Source: Tanypteryx hageni | Taxonomy: Eukaryota > Arthropoda > Insecta > Odonata > Petaluridae | Length of the DNA: 64,000 bases | NCBI GenBank assembly: GCA_028673005.1 | Contig: CM054116.1 | Coordinates: 73,545,315 to 73,609,314, forward strand | Direction: 5' to 3' | Shown here: positions 1 to 64,000 of the stretch, piece after piece | Position numbering within the stretch: position 1 is the first letter of the stretch | Layout: each line of letters starts with the position of its first letter | Translations under genes and position numbers: made by a program | The notes under the pieces: generated by a model | Databases searched by the model: none | What the model was told of the DNA's origin: nothing | Seen by the model: only the letters and a program-made list of their open reading frames with translations

Positions 1-1356
1 AACAAATATCGTTTATTCAGATGAAAATTTTTCTCCATTTTCAAATGTTACAATCTTGCTGAATTTTCATTTCTTTTTGAAAAACAATAAATTATGTAAT
101 AATATGTCTTGTTGCTACTTACCCGTTTCTTATTTCCCACCATATTACATTTATCATGAGGAACCTATATATTTGGAAGACCGATTAGCTGTAAGGATAC
201 ACCGCTTGAGATTAACTTCATAGAGGTAGACCTCTTAAACTTATGAATGATCAATGGAGATAATCCCTCATCAAGAGTGCCAGTGCAGAATCCAAACACT
301 TGGATCCACCAAATTGATTCTCTATTGATGACTTTGTTATCTCAAATGAGAGGCTATTATCATGGTTTTATCTATGCATGAAAGCAATTGTACAATGAGC
401 AATAGCATAATGCAAAACATTTTTATTAATGCAGTACAGTGTATGCATTCTCAAAATTACAGGGCGGTTTTGAAATTAGCCTCGTCTAAATTTCAAGATG
501 CTTCTTTATTTTTAAGTGGCGACCAAATCAAAAAATCACATTTAACTCAGTAATATGTTTCCCCCTGAATAATTCTTATCAAATATTGCTTTTTGATTAT
601 GTAATTTTAAGAACAAGTGTTAATGCTCAAACTTATCTGCAAGTCTGTGATTGTAATTTATTTTAAATACCAGAACCTGCTTTCACATTTTTTAATCTTT
701 CATCCTAATTATTGTATGTAACAGCAACAGTTAGGTTTCTTAATCAGGATTTGGCTTTTAAATAATGATATATGGGGGATCAGAGCTATAAGACTTTATA
801 TTATATTATCCACCTTTCCATTTCTCTACAGGTATTTTTTAAACTTTACCTTGGGCAGTTCCACAGATTTACATAGGGACTCAATACAGAATGAATGAAT
901 GTTTCCTTCCTATCTTTACCATTTTTAGAATTATCTCATCAATTCACTCACACACTCTTGGGATTGGATTTTGTATAGATCTTCTATGTATAATATTCCT
1001 GAAATATTATTAACATTACTCTGCACTAAGCACATTTTTATTTTGGAAATGTGCATGACTATGAATGCATTTTCAGATAACACAGTCTACAAAAAATGAA
1101 GAGAAAAGAAGAAATGCACTAGTTTTCCCCAGTTTTTCTTTTGTTTCTAAGTCTGTTTATTGCAAGAGTTGATGGAAAGAATTAGCCTTTGCCCACAGAT
1201 TTAATTGGAATAGGATCAGTTTTTTAAGAGTAGCTTTAAATATTTTTTTTAAACGTTATAAAGTTAGATTATATTTTTTCCAAATTATTTTCATTCCAAT
1301 TATTTTTTTATTTCATTCATTTATTTATTTTCTTTTTTCTGTGGGATAGTTTACAG
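1..1356. other. Region upstream of encore exon 1, no gene seen
   Basis: AT-rich, with short chance open frames (e.g. 362-553) that lack splice context or coding bias. Probably intron of the encore 5' UTR, because exon 1 has an acceptor rather than a promoter at its left edge. Confidence 0.5.
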
Positions 1357-1426
1357 GAACATGCCATCCTGACCACAATAGACAGAATGCAGTTCTAGCC
1401 AGTGCAACTCTGTAGTCTTCCCCTAA

Positions 1427-1451
<25 letters not shown>
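1357..1451 (+). CDS. enc: encore exon 1 (5' UTR plus first 8 codons)
   Basis: The acceptor ends ...gggatagtttacag at 1356 and the donor is gtgagt at 1452. Coding starts at ATG 1427 (MSDMAKLE plus one base). A TAA sits directly upstream in frame (1424-1426), so the frame cannot extend 5'. The exon ends in phase 1, exactly what exon 2 needs (it opens with two bases of a split codon). The acceptor implies at least one more non-coding exon further upstream. The start is inferred from phase and the in-frame stop, not from homology. Confidence 0.6.
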
Positions 1452-57382
<55,931 letters not shown>

Positions 57383-58400
57383 GGTACATTGGAAATGTGA
57401 GGGTACATTGAGCAGTGATTATAAAGTTATCATCTCGATGAATGATGTTAAAACAAAGATCTTATAAACAAACATGGTTGAATGTTGGGTAAGATCAAGC
57501 TCATATGAAATATGGAAGGAAGCTGGACTAATTAAAACGTGTTTTTTTTGCAAATTTTATTTATTTATTTATTTTTTTGAGAATCTTTAAAAGTGTTACC
57601 TCCCATAATGAAGAAGTTTCATTAATTGCAAGTACTAAGAAAAACATCTTACATTGATGTGGTACTGAATTAAAACAACTGAGAGTAAGTTATTGTACCT
57701 CTCTTCTCTTACCTATAAGAAAATCCTGTTCTTAAATATATACGAGCTTCAACTGAAGGAGGGACAAGTCTGTCGTGTCATTTTTATGAGTGCAAAAGCC
57801 ATTAAATGGAAGTCATATAGTAGCAATTAGCGATTGAGCTTGGGAAATGAAGGAATGTTTCTTTTACGCTTTTGTATTAATGACGTGGAAAAATAAAGGG
57901 TAAGGTTGAATGAACTAACTTCCCTTGGGAAAGAGCATCGGGTGGCTGAATAGATGGTACTGTGATAAGCACACATTCAAGAGGATAGGATTTTTCTTTC
58001 TCTTGATTCAATCATATAGCATGGATGCAGGAGCTTAAATGTGTGTTAGCCCAACCAGGTTCTAATCTACATCAATTGGAATCTCACTCGTCTTCAAATG
58101 CACAAATACAATATTTGTCCCTCTATTTTTCCCAGAATACTCTAGTCAATGCTGCTAGAGTAAAACCTGAGATATACAAGTGGTGAGAGGGTAAAGTCGC
58201 AAATGTATGCCGCACATTCAAAACCTCCTAAGGTTTTAGGGGAAATATTTTTTTAAAAACAAAAAGTAAGCCCGAATAAGGTCAAGTAAAGCACGTGGAG
58301 AGGGATGTATGTAAAAGATGAAGGTATTTAAGATATCTTCTTTCATTGTTTTCACATTATGGTGAAAAGATAGGTATAAAATAAAGAAATATTGGGGTCC
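57383..58400 (+). other. enc: encore 3' UTR and candidate poly(A) signals
   Basis: No coding signal follows the stop. AATAAA hexamers on the plus strand lie at 57892-57897 and 58380-58385 and are the best candidates for polyadenylation. The actual 3' end cannot be fixed from sequence. Confidence 0.4.
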
Positions 58401-59149
58401 ATGCAAATAATGGAATTTTTCGATTTTCCTCGTTTTACAGCTGCTCTCATTTAAATTGACTAAAAGTTGTTATGCATATAGAAATTTCAACAATGAATTG
58501 TATAGAAATAGTTTAGAATTGAAAAGTTCAGAGTAAGCCTGTGTACAACATAATTATGATCAAAGCAAATAAGCTTGAAAAAGCAAAAAATATTTTAAGG
58601 AAACGGTTTCGATTGGCAAAAAGTTGGAGAAATGGCTAGTTAATGATATTTAAATTTCTATAGTTGAACTGAAGATTTCTCACAAAGAATTTAAAGTAAA
58701 AAATATATTTTCCCCAGATTTCATGCATAGGTTGAAATTCATCCAAGCACAGTGTCTCCCTCAAAATTTATCGTTAATCTATTTTATAGCAAGTTCACTG
58801 AAGATGTGTAAAAACTTTTGTCTCTGTTGTAAAGAACTGGTGTTCTTCATTTCAAAAGTAGTAAAGCCTAATTGCTCAAATTTATTCCTGAATTTAAGGG
58901 CTATTTTGCTGTTTAGCGCTGGTTGAGTGATCTATCAGCTCTTTGGCACCTTGAATACTACTGTTGATGTATTCCTCTGTGTGCCTGGAAATATGTTATT
59001 TCCAATATCACTTCTTGCCAACGTTTGTTGTGTTGTAGTGATATGAACAAAATCATTCACTGTTTACGTTGGAGCGCATACCCATGAAACCTGTACTTCA
59101 AATCTTGTTAAAACTATTTTCCAAAGTAATTAAACTGTAAGTCAAACAT

Positions 59150-59386
59150 TGTCGCGTTTTCATTGACATCTAACCGATATAGAATTTCATACTGAGAAAT
59201 CACCGCGCTTCAAACGGCGCATACCGATTAGAAATTGTTTTCCACTACTGACCTTCCCACTCCGCAGAAAAAGAGTTGGGGCAATGTCTGCCGTGTCGTC
59301 AACAATATCGGTGAGATAGATGCAGCATTAGCTTATCTGATTGCCGCTGTTTTTATTTCCTTCTACGAAGTTTAATGAAGGCACCA
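59150..59386 (+). promoter_or_regulatory. Candidate MGAT1 promoter and non-coding exon 1
   Basis: CpG content rises locally (caccgcgcttcaaacggcgc; gtctgccgtgtcgtcaacaa) against an AT-rich background, as expected near a housekeeping start site. A consensus donor gtaagttt follows at 59387, and the next acceptor (cgtttgttgcag, 59662) leads to the coding exon. The transcription start is not fixed; no TATA box is obvious. Confidence 0.5.
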
Positions 59387-59683
59387 GTAAGTTTATGTTT
59401 TTTTTTCATATCGAAAGCGGAAAAGTAACATCATAATTGGTTGTCCGTCAAAGGTCCACGTATTCCGATATGAGCGGGCGAATAGAATAGATAATTATAC
59501 TAATAGAAGATGCAAATTTCTTATATTTGATATTGAAATTATATAAAAATTATGTTTGTTTTTGATTGAGTTTTTGATTGATCGACCGCGGTTACCATTA
59601 TTGGCTGTGAAAGAGGTTAAATGTCGAGTACTGTAGTTGATGTTAACTTTCGTTTGTTGCAGATTATGTGAGGAAGGATTGCA

Positions 59684-59791
59684 ATGCGTAAAAAACAATT
59701 CTACATCTTTGTTCTATTATCCCTATTCTCATGGGCTGTAGTGACATATTTTATATTTCTTCATCGTCCTCTGGGAAACAAGTCAGATGAT
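59684..59791 (+). CDS. MGAT1: MGAT1 coding exon 1 (signal anchor)
   Basis: The exon begins at acceptor 59662 with 21 bases of 5' UTR. ATG 59684 starts MRKKQFYIFVLL, a basic then hydrophobic type II anchor. The donor is gtgagt; 36 codons, phase 0. An earlier ATG in the UTR (59667) meets a stop at once (atg tga). Confidence 0.93.
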
Positions 59792-62700
59792 GTGAGTAAT
59801 ATTTGAATATATTTAGAAAATCGTTTTGAATTGACTAGTTTAATAAAATATGTTTATTACAGAGGGGCGGAGTTACCGTAATGCAACATCTGAATAAATT
59901 AGAGCAGGAGTTAAATAAGCAATTTTTGTCTAATGTTCACTTATTGTCGAAACTTCGCCAAATCATAAAACATCAAGGTAAGTTTAGCTCTCCTTCGTCA
60001 ATCTGGTATATATAGTTTTAAAAGTAAATTTGACGACGAAAACTTATCGTAATTTGTTTCAGAATTGGAAAATATAGAGCGGATACAAAATGAAAACTTA
60101 CCGGCAAAATCGAGTCTCCGAGATTCTTCAAAAACAAAAGTTTATGTTAATGCAGATGAAAACGTAAAAGAAGAGGTAAGTAATGATGCAATTGCCAGCT
60201 TTACAATTCAGAAGTAGATTTTAGTTATTTTTATAACATTCTGCTAAAGTTTGGACAAAAAAAATCGATAGTAATAACGAATTGTTTTAAGTTCTAGTTG
60301 TTATAGCTTATTATAAACCTATCTATATTTCACGTAAATTAATAAGATATAATTTCATCATGCACTCTTGTAGATTGTGGATATTTATTATTTTTCTCTG
60401 TTGCGTATATATATTTTTATTCGTGGTTCGAAGTTGTGTCAATCATGTAATTAGATGCCATGCTATCCTTGAGAATATGAGGAGTTATATTTTCAATTTT
60501 GTCTGAATTCTGAAAGTTATTTGATTTGTTGAATTTATAGACCCTTCTTTTTCTTCCAACGATTATAGAAGAACTCTCTATCTGCGTAAGAAGATTTGAT
60601 GAGACTTAATTTTAAGATTCTGCATCTCATCTCTTGTTTTTCTTGAAGAAATGAGAGAATAGATTAATACTCAATTTTTTAGCACTATTGGCATCATTTT
60701 GGTAACATGTTATTTCTATTTAGATGCTTTCTTATTGTCGAAGATTTATGGAAAATGTTTGCTTTGCTGAAAAATTTATACTTAACACATTAATCAACCA
60801 TATGGTGATAGTCACTTTGTAATGGATTTTTTTACTTCCTTTATTGTTATCAACCAACTCCACATAATTGGGCCTTATAGTATAGTTTATAAAAACTTGC
60901 TTTAGGTTCAATTACAATCATTCCCTCTGTGCAAAATAGTGAGTCATGAATATCTTATAAGAGGGCCCTGATAATATGTCATGATAACTTGATGGTTTGT
61001 TCAAACGTTGTAGAAGGTGGAAGGCTAAGGTTCAAGCCAATACAGTGGAAGTAATTATTCTCTGCCATTAGCAATGTAGATAAGATTTTTAGGTTGTAGG
61101 AATTACAAAAAATAATGGTAGGCTTTGGGGTTAATTTATCGCTAAAGCTACATGAAATAAAGTGGAAAGTATTTGCATAAATGTCAACAGAAATTTCTTA
61201 AAGAGGGAGAAAGAACTAGAATAGATGGTAATGAATGGCAAAGATGAAAGAGATATCATATATGGTTGAAATTGTATCAGAGGAAGGATCATATATTGAG
61301 TTATTTAATTTAATAGAAAATACTGATTTCATTGATCACATGAATTACAATGAAAAAGATATCTTTTATATCATCAAGCTTTACAGAGTCTTAGGTGTTT
61401 TTTTATCTTTTTTACTATAAATCTCAAATTTCTCCAACTTGTTTAACATTAAACTGACATGAAGTTATATGAATTTTATTCATCCAACTTTTTAAAATAA
61501 ATATTATGATCTTTTAAATAATTTTATATGGTTTGTCATTTGGCAAAAAGTGAAAATTTTGATTTTTTATGCAGATGGAAGACTCGTAATTTTTTCTTAT
61601 GATGTGGTTCTTTTTTTATTTTTTTCATCCAAAGATGGGCAACCCACCACCAAATGGGGATGTAGGTCCAGATTCCATGGTTGGTGAGAGTGTTAAAGGA
61701 AAAGACTTGAGCTCGATAGAATTGGCCGATGTCCCGGTCATAGCAGTGCTGGTGTTTGCATGCAACCGTGTCACAGTGCGGCGTTGCTTGGATGGCCTAA
61801 TTCGTTATCGACCATCACCAGAAAAGTTTCCCATTGTTGTTACCCAAGACTGTGATCATAAAGCTACATCTGATGTAATTGACTCTTACGGTGACCAGCT
61901 CACCCATATTCGGGTAAGTGTGAAGCTGAATATTATTTAGGCAGTTACTCTCTGACTTGTTTTCAGAAAAGAAAAGACATGCGTACTTTAGTGATTCTAA
62001 TCAGACCTCCTATGCATAAGATTGTTTGACTAAATTAGCTAATTAATTATTTTCTGAGGTAAATTCACTTTGTTCATGAGAAAATTAATTAATAAGCTCA
62101 ATGTGGATATTTGCCGAAATTGTCAAAACGTATTTAGATCCAAATCCAAGTATAGCATAAATTTCTAGTGCATTGACAAGAGTGCCTTTTATGTTGCCAT
62201 TTGGTCCTTAGTGTGCCATCATCGTATACCCTAAACCTGTATATTTACAAAGTGTTCCCTTTTCAAGTATGTGTGTTTCTTAGTGAGTGTAAGTGTGCAA
62301 ATATATTTTGAGCATATTATCTGTATTCATTTTTTATTTATCTCCTTTTGACCTCTTTTATAGTGTTTAGGTGGATGCTATCAAAATATTGTATTTAAGT
62401 ATTCTCAATTGGTTGCTCAATTTCTCTTTTCATGTAGATGTTTCATATTAAAATTTATCATTTTTGGTATATAGTTATCCTGTAGAAATTTTGTATGGGC
62501 TCTTTTAATTAATAAACCAGAGTTGGAGTTGAGTGGGGTTGGTGTCAGGAGCCCAGTGAGGTTCAATAAGCAGACAGCAATACCCAGTGTGACTTGGATC
62601 AGTGTGCCAATCATACAAGGGTAGAACTCGGAGAATTGATTTTCAAAATTTTATTCGAGGCTCTTTCAGCTCAATCTAAGTTTTTAGCATGCTAATTTAA

Positions 62701-63096
62701 AGTAATTCACTAACCGTATTTACTCCACATTTTCTAATTAGCAAAATTAGATAGAAATATTTATAACAATGAATTTGAGTTGACAATGACTGTCCATAAA
62801 CTGATAGATGTAGTAGTTAGATCTTTATTTAAGTCAGTGTGATGCTTCTGCTTCAGATATGAAAAAAGAATCAGGTTTTCATTATCATAAATTAATAAAT
62901 AATTATTACTATTCCTCAAGCTGTTACCTTTAGAGAGAGCATTTTTGTCATTTTCAGCAACCAGACCAAAGTGACATCCCAGTTCCTACCAAGGAGAAAA
63001 AATTTAAGGGCTATTTCAAAATTGCCAGGCATTATGGATGGGCTCTAAATTATACTTTCTTTGAGCTGAATTATGACACAGTTATTATTGTAGAAG
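59684..63096 (+). CDS. MGAT1: MGAT1, N-acetylglucosaminyltransferase I (5' part; runs off the window)
   Basis: GnT-I transfers GlcNAc from UDP-GlcNAc to the alpha-1,3 arm of Man5GlcNAc2 in the medial Golgi, the first step to hybrid and complex N-glycans. Exons 59684-59791, 59863-59977, 60063-60175, 61635-61913 and 62958-63096 join in phase and give the first 251 residues. Layout: short cytosolic MRKKQ; membrane anchor about 6-26 (FYIFVLLSLFSWAVVTYFIF); a charged, probably coiled stem to about 145; catalytic domain from PVIAVLVFACNRVTVRRCLD (about 146), with RPSPEKFPIVVTQDCDH, DSYGDQLTHIRQPDQSDIPV and KFKGYFKIARHYGWAL. These blocks closely follow animal GnT-I. The window's last exon stops at IIVE, exactly before the metal-binding EDD motif, which must lie beyond the edge. 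Human GnT-I is about 445 residues, so somewhat over half is present. Confidence 0.94.
59863..59977 (+). CDS. MGAT1: MGAT1 coding exon 2 (stem)
   Basis: The acceptor is ...atgtttattacag and the donor gtaagt, ending in phase 1. It encodes RGGVTVMQHLNKLEQELNKQ ... LRQIIKHQ, a Leu/Gln/Lys heptad-like stem. Confidence 0.9.
60063..60175 (+). CDS. MGAT1: MGAT1 coding exon 3 (stem)
   Basis: The acceptor is ...taatttgtttcag and the donor gtaagt, phase 1 to 0. It encodes ELENIERIQNENLPAKSSLR ... ENVKEE, a polar, charged and probably unstructured segment. Confidence 0.9.
60176..61634. other. MGAT1 intron 3, nothing further seen
   Basis: AT-rich, with no repeat ends recognised. A false acceptor (tttttatgcag, 61574) hits TAA after four codons in the required phase. 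Confidence 0.5.
61635..61913 (+). CDS. MGAT1: MGAT1 coding exon 4 (start of catalytic domain)
   Basis: The acceptor is a T-rich tract ending cattttcatccaaag-like (...tttttttcatccaaag) and the donor gtaagt; 93 codons, phase 0 to 0. It contains PVIAVLVFACNR, RRCLDGLIRYRPSPEKFP and VTQDCDHKATSDVIDSYGDQ, strong GnT-I signatures. Confidence 0.95.
62958..63096 (+). CDS. MGAT1: MGAT1 coding exon 5 (last in window)
   Basis: The acceptor is ...tgtcattttcag and the donor gtgaga, ending in phase 1. It opens QPDQSDIPVPTKEKKFKGYF and continues KIARHYGWALNYTFFELNYD to VIIVE. Confidence 0.95.
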
Positions 63097-63324
63097 GTGA
63101 GATTACATTTAGTGATGTAGAGATAGCTGATCAAAGCATAGAGCTTTACCAATATATATGTATTGTGGCCAATTGGAGTAATTTTTACTGCACATGTAGA
63201 TATTTTGCTGTGAAAAGAAACCCATTATCAGAACTAGCTGAGGCAATGTATCCCCATTTTATGGATATCTTAGTTGCAGTATTTTTTTTGATAAATTTAT
63301 CCCAAACTTTTAGAATGATTTAAA

Positions 63325-63580
63325 CCATGGGTTCTCAACCTGTGGTACGTGAGCCAGTGCAATGTGGTACATGAAAAAATAAAAACGTGGTTTTGCATAT
63401 AGCTTAAAAATTGTTATATAAGCATAATTCATTTACAAATTTACATGCACGATTGTTGGCACATTACATTATTACATATAATATTTGAATTTAAATTGCT
63501 GCCAATCTCACTATGGTGGTATGTGAATATTTTCGTTTTTGATTTGGTGGTATGAAAATAAAAAAGGTTGAGAACCCCTG
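63325..63580. mobile_element. hAT MITE, about 256 bp
   Basis: The ends catgggttctcaacctgtgg and ...aaaggttgagaacccctg are inverted repeats of the CAGGGGTTCTCAACCT type. Flanks GATTTAAA (63317-63324) and GATTAAAA (63580-63587) agree at 7 of 8; one base of the boundary is ambiguous. Lies in an MGAT1 intron. Confidence 0.82.
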
Positions 63581-64000
63581 ATTAAAACAATGAAGTATTT
63601 TTGCTCATCTTTTCTCCAAAGATCTGAAATTAATTAAAGATAAAAAATTTTATAGTGAAAATGGCCAAGGGAAACGGAATTTCTGTACTTTTAATAGTGC
63701 ACTCAGCTGATTGTTTTGGGCACTTGTTTTTTCAGCATAGTAATTTCAAAATATTATATTTTTATAATCATTATCATTTCTTCATAATGTAGTACCTGGT
63801 AACTTTTGAGCATAGTCATATTACAGAATCTCTGGAATTTCCTGATGTTTACACCTACTTTTCTAGCTTAAAGTTAGAATAAGGTCACTATCTTCAAGAA
63901 CATGGTTCTGTATAAAGAAATATCAGTGTCTTTTACATTCCAATATTTTGTAAAAATTTCTCTCAAGTATTTTTGCTATATTTCCCCTTCCAGCTACTTG
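63581..64000. other. MGAT1 intron, window end
   Basis: No exon found. The tttccccttccag at 63981-63993 looks like an acceptor, but what follows (ctacttg) does not restore the expected EDD motif. Confidence 0.4.

Noticed and set aside
61575..61590. Acceptor tttttatgcag as start of MGAT1 exon 4
   Set aside because: In phase 0 it reads MEDS then TAA; the acceptor at 61634 leads to a clean 93-codon exon.
63981..64000. Acceptor-like ttccccttccag as the next MGAT1 exon
   Set aside because: The bases after it do not give the EDD motif expected right after IIVE.

Overview
This window is animal nuclear DNA, most likely from an arthropod. It is AT-rich, has small coding exons in long introns with GT/AG splice sites, and is full of decayed mobile elements (hAT, pogo/Tigger-like and non-LTR elements). 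No bacterial, organellar or viral genes were seen. I could not decide between arachnid, insect or another arthropod from sequence alone.

Two plus-strand protein genes lie head to tail. The first fills most of the window (1427-57382) and is an encore/R3HDM-family gene: an RNA-binding R3H domain, a SUZ domain, then a very long low-complexity Ser/Pro/Gln/Gly-rich tail. I traced 20 coding exons whose splice phases all agree, from an ATG at 1427 to a TGA at 57380-57382, giving about 1,837 residues. About 2.3 kb downstream starts MGAT1 (alpha-1,3-mannosyl-glycoprotein 2-beta-N-acetylglucosaminyltransferase, GnT-I), a Golgi type II membrane enzyme. Its non-coding first exon ends at 59386, coding starts at 59684, and five coding exons are present before the gene runs off the right edge. 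The genes have unrelated jobs (cytoplasmic RNA regulation and N-glycan processing), and nothing suggests they work together.

The introns carry the mobile DNA. Highlights are a LINE (4955-7071, minus) with a 10-bp target duplication and a 712-bp hAT element nested in it; a longer, transposase-bearing relative of that hAT at 21802-23513, at the 5' edge of a second copy of the same LINE; a tRNA-like core inside a small inverted repeat (7098-7216); a 1.5-kb foldback (about 15636-17096); several TA-flanked Tigger-like elements (3766, 13662, 32167, 36278, 42210); a Tigger relic split by a 3.2-kb insertion that itself holds a LINE (44490-48738); and a near-palindromic MITE at 40235-40441.

I did not find a new defence, conflict or biosynthetic system. 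The items most worth a second look are the architecture of the encore gene (tiny first coding exon, an exon open in two frames) and the nested-element histories, several of which can be read from target-site duplications.
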